Origin: Cecembia lonarensis LW9
GTDB lineage: Bacteria; Bacteroidota; Bacteroidia; Cytophagales; Cyclobacteriaceae
Length of the DNA: 52,814 nt
Direction: 5' to 3'
Assembly (NCBI RefSeq): GCF_000298295.1
Contig: NZ_AMGM01000025.1
Span: 1 to 52,814, forward strand
Part shown: piece after piece, positions 36,412 to 43,837 of the stretch
Layout: every line of letters starts with the position of its first letter
How positions within the stretch are numbered: the stretch's first letter is position 1
Notes under the pieces: generated by a model
Seen by the model: the letters and a program-made list of their open reading frames with translations, nothing else
Databases searched by the model: none
What the model was told of the DNA's origin: nothing
Translations under genes and position numbers: made by a program

Positions 36412-37464
36412 ATGAAAAAATACAGCTTTCTCCCTGCGCTACTATTGATTTTCTTTATTTCCTGCGGACCTCAGATTCAAGAACAAGACAGCTCAAGTTC
36501 AGTCACAGTAACTTATCTTGATTTTTCCAACAGGGACGACCAATTTGAAGGTGGTATCCGCATGGTTCCAATCCAAACCCCCAAAGGAGAATTCAGGGTA
36601 TGGACCAAAAGGGTTGGCAATAATCCTACCATGAAAGTTTTACTCCTCCACGGCGGACCAGGGATGACCCATGAACTTTATTCCTGCTTTGATGGCTATT
36701 TTCCATCAGAAGGAATCGAATACATTTACTATGATCAGCTGGGTTCTTATTATTCAGACCAACCAGAAGATCAGTCTCTTTGGACCATTGACCGCTTTGT
36801 AGATGAAGTAGAACAGGTGAGAAAAGCATTGGGGCTCAATAAGGATAATTTTTTCCTCTACGGACAATCCTGGGGAGGAATGTTGGCCATGGAATATGCC
36901 TTTAAACATCAGGATAACCTGAAAGGCCTTGTGATTTCCAATATGATGGCCAGTCTGGATGAATATGAAAAGTACGCCAAGGAAGTATTGGGTCCACAAA
37001 TGCCCGCAGAAGTTTTTGCAGAAATCATGCAAATCGAAGAAAATGAAGACTTTGACAACCCCAGGTATGAGGAATTACTGCTCGAGCACCATTACCAGCA
37101 CCATGTCTTAAGGATGCCTTTGGAAGAATGGCCTGAAGCAGTCATGCGTTCCCTAAAGCATGTCAACCCTAATGTCTATGTGTACATGCAAGGGCACTCA
37201 GAATTTGGAATCACAGCAGGGGCAACTTTAAAAGGCTGGGATAGAAGGGCTGATCTTAAAAATATAAAAGTCCCTACGCTTGTGGTAGGAGCTGGCCATG
37301 ATACCATGAATCCTGCGCATATGGAGTGGATGGCTTCGGAGGTACAAAATGGACGCTACCTTTTCTGCCCGGATGGTAGCCATTTGAGTCAATATGATGA
37401 CCAGAAGGTCTTTTTCGAAGGTTTGATCCGCTTTGTAAAAGATGTGGATCAGGGGAAATTTTAA
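36412..37464 (+). CDS. Proline iminopeptidase-like alpha/beta hydrolase lipoprotein
   Basis: A 350-residue protein with lipobox C18 (IFFISC). It has the HGGPG oxyanion motif (residues 80-84) and the nucleophile GQSWGG (S153), both typical of prolyl iminopeptidases (S33), then an Asp in GAGHDTMNP and the His of GSHLSQ. S33 enzymes release N-terminal proline; the lipoprotein form suggests a periplasmic peptidase. Upstream, 163 bp separate it from the divergent M20 gene. It converges with the outer-membrane barrel gene (7 bp between stops). Confidence 0.88.
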   Translation: MKKYSFLPALLLIFFISCGPQIQEQDSSSSVTVTYLDFSNRDDQFEGGIRMVPIQTPKGEFRVWTKRVGNNPTMKVLLLHGGPGMTHELYSCFDGYFPSEGIEYIYYDQLGSYYSDQPEDQSLWTIDRFVDEVEQVRKALGLNKDNFFLYGQSWGGMLAMEYAFKHQDNLKGLVISNMMASLDEYEKYAKEVLGPQMPAEVFAEIMQIEENEDFDNPRYEELLLEHHYQHHVLRMPLEEWPEAVMRSLKHVNPNVYVYMQGHSEFGITAGATLKGWDRRADLKNIKVPTLVVGAGHDTMNPAHMEWMASEVQNGRYLFCPDGSHLSQYDDQKVFFEGLIRFVKDVDQGKF

Positions 37465-37471
37465 AAACCTT

Positions 37472-38104
37472 TTATTTTCCAAGGAAAATGGTGTAACCAA
37501 ATTTTATTCCAAAAGTATTCTGTCTAGTGTAGAATCCATCAGATTCAAAATTCGCGCTATTGGAACTGTAATTCAATAGCAGATCAAAGCTGCTTCGCTC
37601 TCCCAACAACAGCGCAAGCCCAAAGCCTCCGCCAATATTGGTGATACCTGTATTGCCTTCAGTATCTCCAATCATATCAGTCCTTGTTCTTTGGTTGCCA
37701 AAAATAGAATTTACCTCAGCAAAAGGAAGAATTTTTCCTTTTGGCACATAATACCTAACAAAAGGCCCTGCTCCAAACAAAGCGTTGTTGGCTTTAACTG
37801 AAAAATCTGTTAGGGGTATTTCTGTCTTTCCCCATCCAAAAGCCAAATCGATTCCTGCTGCCAAATTATCTGTTAGAAAATACCCCACCTTCGGTGCAAA
37901 AAAGATATTATACGAACTTCTTTCCTCAGAAGTACCATCAGCAAATTCTCTCGTTGTATTGGTGAAGTACATGTCCATCATTCCTATACCATTTGAAAAT
38001 CCAAAATGGGTACCTGCACCGAGAAGCATTCTCCCTTTTTCAGTTTGGGAATGAACAGAAAAACTGATCAATAGGAAAAAGCTTAAAATTTTTAATATTT
38101 TCAT
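37472..38104 (-). CDS. Outer-membrane beta-barrel protein (paralogue A)
   Basis: A 210-residue exported protein (signal ending VHSQ) with alternating hydrophobic strands typical of an 8-stranded porin-like barrel: GRMLLGAGTHFGFS, SYNIFFAPKVGYFLTDNLAA, GAGPFVRYYVP, GGGFGLALLLGERSSFDLLL and the terminal FGIKFGYTIFLGK. The ligand is unknown; such proteins are annotated only as outer membrane beta-barrel. The 38208-38858 gene is a clear tandem paralogue with the same order of motifs. Confidence 0.85.
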   Translation of the reverse strand: MKILKILSFFLLISFSVHSQTEKGRMLLGAGTHFGFSNGIGMMDMYFTNTTREFADGTSEERSSYNIFFAPKVGYFLTDNLAAGIDLAFGWGKTEIPLTDFSVKANNALFGAGPFVRYYVPKGKILPFAEVNSIFGNQRTRTDMIGDTEGNTGITNIGGGFGLALLLGERSSFDLLLNYSSNSANFESDGFYTRQNTFGIKFGYTIFLGK

Positions 38105-38207
38105 AAAGCAAAATTTTTGGTAATGGATTGAGATTTTTTGGATCGAATAATTGAAAATAGCCAGGAATAGAGGAGGAGAAATTTAGCTCAACCCTATTTG
38201 GCCAATT

Positions 38208-38858
38208 TTATATTTCAGGTACCTTCCCAAGAAACATGGTAAAACCTATTTTGATCCCTAAGGTGTTTTCCCTGTCCGTATAGTTCTCTGATTCAAAGTT
38301 AATTCGGTTGGAGTTATAATTTAAAACCAAATCAATGCTGCTTCGATTTCCCAATAAAAAAGCAAGACCTACCCCCCCACCAATATTGGTAAACGTTTGT
38401 TGATTTTCTGAAGCAAATGCTCCTGTGAATTCAATGTTCCTGCTTCCAAAAAGAGTATTAACCTCTGCAAATGGCAAAACCTTTCCGCTTGAAAAATAGT
38501 ATCTTACAAATGGACCTATTCCGAAAAGTGAGGTATTTAAATCTGAATTTTGAGAGGCTCCATCCAAAGACGTTGTTCCTTTCCCCAAACCCAATGCCAT
38601 ATCCAGTCCGGCAACCAAATTATCAACGATAAAGTATCCTGCTTTTGGTGCTATAAAAATATTATTGCTGTTTGTTTGACCAGAAAGATCATCATTGATA
38701 AAGGTTTTTTGCCTGGAAAAAGAAAGATTCATCATCCCCGCAGACTCAGATATCCCAAAACTGGTACCTGCACCAACCAAAAACCGGCCTTTTTCGGTTT
38801 GGGCATTTATTGAGAAACAGATAAGAAAGAAGAAACTTAGTATATTAATTTTTTTCAT
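38208..38858 (-). CDS. Outer-membrane beta-barrel protein (paralogue B)
   Basis: A 216-residue tandem paralogue of the preceding gene. Shared blocks are NAQTEKGRFLVGAGTSFG, NIFIAPKAGYFIVDNLVAG, FGIGPFVRYYFSSGKVLPFA, GGGVGLAFLLGNRSSIDLVL and GIKIGFTMFLGK. The signal peptide is MKKINILSFFFLICFSINAQ. The start codon (38856-38858) lies in the loop of an 18-bp perfect inverted repeat, which could control translation. Tandem duplication in the same orientation, 103 bp apart, suggests cotranscription or separate regulation of two variants. Confidence 0.85.
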   Translation of the reverse strand: MKKINILSFFFLICFSINAQTEKGRFLVGAGTSFGISESAGMMNLSFSRQKTFINDDLSGQTNSNNIFIAPKAGYFIVDNLVAGLDMALGLGKGTTSLDGASQNSDLNTSLFGIGPFVRYYFSSGKVLPFAEVNTLFGSRNIEFTGAFASENQQTFTNIGGGVGLAFLLGNRSSIDLVLNYNSNRINFESENYTDRENTLGIKIGFTMFLGKVPEI

Positions 38859-38900
38859 AGGGAATATCTATTTTGAAAACCGAAAAAATTAATATACTAA
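38837..38900 (-). repeat. 18-bp perfect inverted repeat enclosing a start codon
   Basis: TTAGTATATTAATTTTTT (38837-38854) is repeated as its exact complement at 38883-38900. In the mRNA the arms flank a 28-nt loop holding the upstream leader and the ATG of paralogue B; the 3' arm lies within codons 2-8. The stem is almost entirely A-U. Confidence 0.8.
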
Positions 38901-38917
38901 AACTAATGCGTTATTGC

Positions 38918-38946
38918 AAAAAAAATAAGGGGGGGGTTAACCCACC
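38918..38946 (-). terminator. Probable terminator of the permease/small-protein operon
   Basis: On the minus strand GGTGGG-TTAA-CCCCCC forms a GC-rich hairpin with one mismatch, followed by TTATTTTTTTT. It lies 60 bp after the stop of the 58-residue gene. A 9-bp inverted repeat (TAAAACTAA 38898-38906; TTAGTTTTA 38954-38962) encloses it. Confidence 0.5.
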
Positions 38947-39005
38947 AATGGTTTTAGTTTTACTTATAAATCCCTTGTAAAAATATTCTTTAAAAAATTA
39001 ATCCT

Positions 39006-39182
39006 TTACCCCTCTCCTCTTTTACCCACCCAATCCATTAAAGCCAAACCTACAAACCAGCAAAGGGTGCAAATCACCAACCCAGCCTTTAATTGGAAAT
39101 CATTCAGTAATCCAGTGAAATAAAGGAAAGCAAGGATCAACATCACTACCAAAACCAATATGGGATACCATAGCTTTTTCAT
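39006..39182 (-). CDS. 58-residue two-helix membrane protein coupled to the NCS1 permease
   Basis: Translation gives MKKLWYPILVLVVMLILAFL followed by a short loop, a second helix (GLVICTLCWFVGLALMDW) and a basic tail (VGKRGEG). Its ATG overlaps the TGA of the permease in the classic ATGA arrangement, so translation should be coupled. The orientation (Lys-rich start, then two hydrophobic helices) fits an inner-membrane protein. It may be a small accessory subunit or stabiliser of the permease; I do not recognise a family. It was too short for a 60-residue ORF cutoff. Confidence 0.8.
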   Translation of the reverse strand: MKKLWYPILVLVVMLILAFLYFTGLLNDFQLKAGLVICTLCWFVGLALMDWVGKRGEG

Positions 39183-40579
39183 TTTTTCTGGAAAATTTTA
39201 CTGAACACTAAGTACAAAACACCGCAGGCAATCCATGCCGGTAAAGTAAAGAAAGAAAGGAAAACTCCTTGGTATACAGATAGACTGTAAAAAACAGCCA
39301 TGCTGATCAACCAGGCCAATAAAACTGCCGCATTGAATTGTATACCTTTGGAAGAAGCATAGTATTTCGTCACGCCCAGTTTCTCTGCCCAGTAATGCTC
39401 AAAGAAAATTACTGCCCCGATAGGTGCCAGAATGAATCCATAAACTGCCACAAAATCGAGTAACTTCATCGCAAATGCCGGAAACAATCCTGCAATGGTA
39501 GCAATACCTCCAGTCACCAAAGTCACTTTCACTGTCGAACTTTTAGGGAAAATGGCCTGAAAAGCCAAACCTGCTCTGTAAATCGTAGGATTGGCTGTTG
39601 TCCAACCTGCCACCAATACACAAATCAGTCCTGCAATACCCACAACTTCGTAAGCCAAAGGTCCCGGCGCTACGGGAGGCACCCCTCCACTGGCAAAAAT
39701 GGCCGCAGCTTCAGGACTTTTCAAATACAGAGCAAACATCAAACATGCTGAAATCCAAGCCATAAAGTGTCCTACATACATCCCTGCAGCAGTGGTCCAA
39801 CCCACAGAGTTTTTGTCGGCATAGCGCAGGACAGACAGGTCTGACATACCCAAATGCATGGCAGCATTGCAAAACCAAGCAAAGAACAATACATGCCAGA
39901 AGGTAAACTTGATCTGTCCGGGAAATGGCTCCGAGCCAGTACCCCATACTGCCCATAAATCAGAAAAACTATCTACTCCCAACCTCTTGGCAGCCACGAT
40001 TCCTGCAATCAAAAACACCATGACCATCCATGGAGCAGCGATATTAGAAAACTTCGATACCGCATCATAACCTTTGGCAGCCACTATGGAAATTACCGTC
40101 CCCACGCCCAATACCACCAAAACCCAGGAGAGGCTGTTAGGAGTGGTATCCGTCAAGGCAGGCATGGGCATGTCAAAAGGAATGCCCACGGCTGTAGCGG
40201 AAACGGTGATCATGGCACCGGCCAAAAAACAGAACAGAAGGCCATTTGCCAAATTATACCCGGTTACCAGCTTTCTCCCAGCAATTTTCTCCAGTTTGAA
40301 ATAAAGGGTCAACCTTTCTGCTGTGGCAATCGGGGTCGTAATATACCTCCAGGTCAGGACGGCCAGAAAATTACCCAGCAACAAACCAACTATCAAATCG
40401 AAAGCAGATACGCCAGCTGTTAGGAAAAGCGGTCCTATGACGAACTCTGTTCCAGCTGCATGTTCTCCGGCAAACATCCCCAGAAATTTCCTCCAGTCTT
40501 TGAATTGGGAAGATGGAACAGGTTGGCGTTCAAATTCACCTACAGGGGTATTTGTTTGCAGGCCAGTTGAATTTTCCAT
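39179..40579 (-). CDS. NCS1-family cytosine/purine permease (CodB-like)
   Basis: A 466-residue transporter with about 12 hydrophobic helices. The N-terminal GEHAAGTEFVIGPLFLTAGV segment, the GYNLANGLLFC and the later SVGWTTAAGMYVGHFMAW are NCS1-like. NCS1 proteins bring in nucleobases, hydantoins or related compounds with H+ or Na+. No nucleobase-catabolic gene is adjacent, but the secreted M20 and DUF1593 proteins could in principle release such compounds. A 58-residue membrane protein overlaps its stop by 4 nt. Spaced direct repeats lie upstream (40630-40695). Confidence 0.85.
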   Translation of the reverse strand: MENSTGLQTNTPVGEFERQPVPSSQFKDWRKFLGMFAGEHAAGTEFVIGPLFLTAGVSAFDLIVGLLLGNFLAVLTWRYITTPIATAERLTLYFKLEKIAGRKLVTGYNLANGLLFCFLAGAMITVSATAVGIPFDMPMPALTDTTPNSLSWVLVVLGVGTVISIVAAKGYDAVSKFSNIAAPWMVMVFLIAGIVAAKRLGVDSFSDLWAVWGTGSEPFPGQIKFTFWHVLFFAWFCNAAMHLGMSDLSVLRYADKNSVGWTTAAGMYVGHFMAWISACLMFALYLKSPEAAAIFASGGVPPVAPGPLAYEVVGIAGLICVLVAGWTTANPTIYRAGLAFQAIFPKSSTVKVTLVTGGIATIAGLFPAFAMKLLDFVAVYGFILAPIGAVIFFEHYWAEKLGVTKYYASSKGIQFNAAVLLAWLISMAVFYSLSVYQGVFLSFFTLPAWIACGVLYLVFSKIFQKK

Positions 40580-40629
40580 AGGTCGCTTTGGGTTGGAAGT
40601 GAAAAATACAAAAATTCAGGGAAGATTGC

Positions 40630-40695
40630 TGTCCTGTATTGTCCTGCTGCTTTTAAAAAATTGGATCAGGTTTTTGAAAGTCTATCTGGATCAGG
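40630..40695. repeat. Two pairs of direct repeats upstream of the permease
   Basis: TGTCCTG occurs at 40630-40636 and 40640-40646 (10 bp apart, one helical turn). GGATCAGG occurs at 40663-40670 and 40688-40695 (25 bp apart). Both pairs lie 50-116 bp upstream of the permease start, in the short gap to the AbiEii stop. Confidence 0.45.
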
Positions 40696-41548
40696 ATTGC
40701 TTTACTTTCAGAAAAGCAATTAAGTCACGGAAATATTCTTTACCCCAATTTTCAATTTTTTGTGGATCTTTGATAAATCTTCTGATATCATTTTTCGCAT
40801 ATTGAAAATTAACCTCATCTATTCTTTGGATTAAAAGAGTCCTAAACTCTTCTTCTGAAATTTCTTTTTTGGGCCAATCTCCACTATCAAAAGCCCTTAA
40901 TGCAAAATGCTTAAGATTGACCTTAAAGCCTTTTTTAATATACCACTCCATATCATACCAGTCTCTGCCTTTAACATTTTTTCCCCATCTTCGAAACAAC
41001 AATGCGTGCATTTTACCTGCAAAAAGGTCCGGTATACTTAAACATTTGACATAAAAAGAAAAGGGCCTCAATAATAAATGATCGGCTGTCTCAAAGCCTA
41101 AAGGAGGTAGCGTATCTACTTCAATTTTTATTTTCAAATTCGCGATTTGGTTTATACCATGTTGGGGGATTATACTTTCTAAAACAAGTTCTTTCCACAT
41201 GGTTTCAGATTTAAGGAATGCAGAATCTATATTACTGTTATTTTGCTTCATTTTTTCTTTAAATGAAACCTTCATTCCTAAGGATTCAAATTCATGGACT
41301 ATTGCATCTTGGTATTTTCCTAAGGAAAATAACTTATCTCTTTTGAGTAAAGAGAAGTCCAGGTCTTCAGAAAACCTATCGAGCCCATGAAAAATTCTTA
41401 GAGCAGTCCCTCCATAAAAAGCAGCTTTTTCAAAAAATCCGGCACGATATAATCCAGCTAAGGCAATTTCATGCATTATTTCCCTCAGTGCATCTTTAGC
41501 CTCTTGCTGGTTGGCCGGTTTGTATTCTTTTAACCAATCCCGAATCAT
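40691..41548 (-). CDS. AbiEii-type nucleotidyltransferase toxin (type IV toxin-antitoxin)
   Basis: A 285-residue nucleotidyltransferase-fold protein. Active-site motif GGT (G46-T48) is followed by the metal-binding SEDLDFS (D62, D64). The later KGRDWYDMEWY block is characteristic of AbiEii/DUF1814 toxins. Known relatives transfer nucleotides to RNA, in some cases to tRNA ends, and halt growth; they can act in phage defence. The start overlaps the antitoxin stop by 4 nt. All motif residues look intact, so the toxin is probably functional. Confidence 0.9.
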   Translation of the reverse strand: MIRDWLKEYKPANQQEAKDALREIMHEIALAGLYRAGFFEKAAFYGGTALRIFHGLDRFSEDLDFSLLKRDKLFSLGKYQDAIVHEFESLGMKVSFKEKMKQNNSNIDSAFLKSETMWKELVLESIIPQHGINQIANLKIKIEVDTLPPLGFETADHLLLRPFSFYVKCLSIPDLFAGKMHALLFRRWGKNVKGRDWYDMEWYIKKGFKVNLKHFALRAFDSGDWPKKEISEEEFRTLLIQRIDEVNFQYAKNDIRRFIKDPQKIENWGKEYFRDLIAFLKVKQS

Positions 41549-42183
41549 AATTTCTCAATCATTTTAATGGTCATTGACAGGCTTTTTGCCTTTGGGGCAT
41601 CCGGTAACCACAATTTGATACTTTCAAGGTCCATGGTCTTTAATGAATCTTCATCTATTCGCATATTTCCTACTAAGAAATCATAGGCATTTTGTGCGCT
41701 TCTAAATGAAATACCCGAGGTAGTCACTATTTTATCACATATAGCCTTTTCAGCAGAAGCCATAATTGCAAACTGATTAGAGGATAATTGTAGCATACGT
41801 AAGCCAAATGAATAATAGGGCAAGGGTAGATACCTGTAAGAGAACCTTCCAAGAGATGTTTCAAATGTTCGGGAAGGTTTGGTAGTCATGGAGGTGATTT
41901 CATGGACCTTCTCTGGAATTAATCCATAATAAGATAAAGCCGATTCTGTGGAAACATAACTAGGCCCCATAATATGATTGGCAACCAAAAAGGGCTCTGG
42001 CTTTTTTTCAGTTAATTCCGGACCAGCATAGTACAATCCTTTTTTTACTGACTTCAAATATCCCTGAGACTTAAGGTAGGCGATTTTATCATTAGGACGT
42101 TGATAATCTATTAACCATGAACTGACCAAATGATGTGGCAATAGTTTTCCTGTATTTTTTGCTATTTCCCTGAAAATTTTCAT
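41545..42183 (-). CDS. AbiEi-type antitoxin
   Basis: A 212-residue antitoxin. The N-terminus is a winged helix (residues about 15-60, with KIAYLKSQGYLKSVKKGLYY), then the AbiEi body (YVSTESALSYYGLIPE, STESALSYYG and ASAEKAICDKIV). AbiEi proteins neutralise AbiEii and bind their own promoter to repress the operon. A perfect 25-bp palindrome lies 25 bp upstream of the start. It is followed by the toxin with a 4-nt overlap. Confidence 0.9.
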   Translation of the reverse strand: MKIFREIAKNTGKLLPHHLVSSWLIDYQRPNDKIAYLKSQGYLKSVKKGLYYAGPELTEKKPEPFLVANHIMGPSYVSTESALSYYGLIPEKVHEITSMTTKPSRTFETSLGRFSYRYLPLPYYSFGLRMLQLSSNQFAIMASAEKAICDKIVTTSGISFRSAQNAYDFLVGNMRIDEDSLKTMDLESIKLWLPDAPKAKSLSMTIKMIEKL

Positions 42184-42207
42184 GTTACTAATGTAAAAAA
42201 ATAAATT

Positions 42208-42232
42208 GATAATCGGAAATTTTCCGATTATC
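42208..42232. promoter_or_regulatory. Perfect palindromic operator upstream of the AbiE pair
   Basis: GATAATCGGAAA - T - TTTCCGATTATC: 12-bp arms with a 1-nt centre. It lies 24 bp before the antitoxin start, where AbiEi autoregulation would be expected to act. Confidence 0.75.
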
Positions 42233-42268
42233 CTATCAAATTTTTACCTAAACCCAGGTAATCGACCC

Positions 42269-43675
42269 TTATTTATTGATGAACTGCTTTTCTATTTCCT
42301 CCAAGGTTTTGCCCTTGGTTTCGGGTAAGACCCATTTCAAAACAAAAAATCCAAGCAAACAAATCAACCCGTACAGCCAGAAATTATTGGCCCAGCCCAG
42401 GTTTTCTTTGATGGTCGGAAAACTGAAAGTCAGGGTGAAATTACCCACCCAATGCGCCAAGGCTGCAATGGACATGGTAGCCCCTCTCACCCTTGTCGGA
42501 AAAATCTCTGACAGCACCACCCAAAGCAATGGAGCAAGGGTAAAAGAATAAAACATCACATTGGTCAAGACCAAGAATACGACGACTGCCCCTCCTATAT
42601 CCTGATAAAAAGTCAATCCTATTAGCAGATACAGAAAGGCCATGGTGGAAGTACCGATCAGCAATAATTTCTTCCTTCCAAATTTATCCACTGTGAAAAT
42701 GGTAATGAATACTGAAAGCACCATGACCGAACCGATCACTACGATGTTTAGCATCATCTGCTTCAAAGTATAACCTGCTGCCTGAAAAATATCAGCCGCA
42801 TAATAGATGATGACATTCACCCCACTCCACTGTTGAAGAAAAGAAAGGAACACACCGATACCAATAAATTTCAGGATGTTTTTCTGGAAAAGCTCTTTGA
42901 AGTTCACCCTGGCAAGATTTTCTTTTGTCAGAGTAGCATTGATTTCAGAAATCGACAAATCCGCATAAAACTCCCCTCCTATCTTGGTCAGGACTTCTTT
43001 GGCTTTCTGAACTTCTTTATTCTTGACCAACCACCGGGCACTTTCAGGGACAAAGAACATCAACACAAAAAAGAGAAAGGCAGGGACAAACTCAGCAGCA
43101 AACATCCACCGCCAACCATAATTCCCTGCCCAACTAGTGGCGATCTGTTCAAAGGTCGCCGTATCTGAAAGATCTTTATCCACTAAGGAAATCTGCCAGT
43201 TGATCAGTTGTGCCAACAACACCCCAATCATTACCAAAAGCTGATTAAAGGTGACGAGCATGCCTCTTTTTTCAGGTGGGGCAATTTCAGCAATGTAAAG
43301 CGGAGAAAGATTCAAGGCAATTCCCATGGCTACCCCGCCCATTATCCTGTAAAAATTAAACCACCAAAAGGTATCCGCTAAGGCTGTTCCCAATGCGGAC
43401 AGGGAAAATAGCAAACCTGCAAAAATCAAAAGCCGCTTTCTTCCAAATTTGTCACTTACCCATATGCACAATGCAGCACCAATCATACAGCCAACCAAAG
43501 CAGAACTGGTTCCCCAACCTTGCTGACTGGGTAGTGTGATATTGAAATAAGGTTCATAAAAAGGCTTAGCCCCACCGATGACTACCCAATCATAGCCAAA
43601 AAGAAATCCACCCAAAGCGGCGGTCAGGCTGATTAACCAAATGTATCTTTGATTGTACTTAATTTCGGTGGCCAC
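42269..43675 (-). CDS. MFS sugar porter (XylE-like)
   Basis: A 468-residue transporter with 12 predicted helices. Sugar-porter signatures are clear: GYDWVVIGG near the start, SDKFGRKRL and its second-half equivalent VDKFGRKKL, PESARWL after helix 6 and PETKGK at the end. It imports a monosaccharide, probably with H+; substrate not readable. It is divergent from the ThuA-like gene (162 bp), and an inverted repeat in that gap could regulate both. Likely uptake step for sugars processed by the 43.8-47.3 kb genes. Confidence 0.93.
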   Translation of the reverse strand: MATEIKYNQRYIWLISLTAALGGFLFGYDWVVIGGAKPFYEPYFNITLPSQQGWGTSSALVGCMIGAALCIWVSDKFGRKRLLIFAGLLFSLSALGTALADTFWWFNFYRIMGGVAMGIALNLSPLYIAEIAPPEKRGMLVTFNQLLVMIGVLLAQLINWQISLVDKDLSDTATFEQIATSWAGNYGWRWMFAAEFVPAFLFFVLMFFVPESARWLVKNKEVQKAKEVLTKIGGEFYADLSISEINATLTKENLARVNFKELFQKNILKFIGIGVFLSFLQQWSGVNVIIYYAADIFQAAGYTLKQMMLNIVVIGSVMVLSVFITIFTVDKFGRKKLLLIGTSTMAFLYLLIGLTFYQDIGGAVVVFLVLTNVMFYSFTLAPLLWVVLSEIFPTRVRGATMSIAALAHWVGNFTLTFSFPTIKENLGWANNFWLYGLICLLGFFVLKWVLPETKGKTLEEIEKQFINK

Positions 43676-43796
43676 GAATCAGAAGTCTAAAGCGGTTAAA
43701 TAGGTTTCCGTAAGCTAATTATTTGGATGCTATCAAGCAATATAATGGTTTTGGTAAGTTTTTGAGAAAATAATGATGCAAAACTTTTTTTATCAG

Positions 43797-43819
43797 GCTT
43801 TTAAAAATAATTTAAAAGC
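43797..43819. promoter_or_regulatory. 9-bp inverted repeat between the sugar porter and ThuA-like genes
   Basis: GCTTTTAAA (43797-43805) and TTTAAAAGC (43811-43819) flank a 5-nt centre. It lies 18 bp before the ThuA-like start and in the promoter gap of the divergent MFS gene, so an operator serving both is plausible. Confidence 0.45.
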
Positions 43820-43837
43820 ATATTCAAAACACAACCT

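Noticed and set aside
40696-40720. 8-bp inverted repeat ATTGCTTT/AAAGCAAT at the end of the AbiEii gene
   Set aside because: Lies within the last codons with no T-tract; may be chance, so not called a terminator.
42238-42268. TTACCT/AGGTAA hairpin after the sugar porter
   Set aside because: Short stem and no T-run after it on the minus strand; weak as a terminator.
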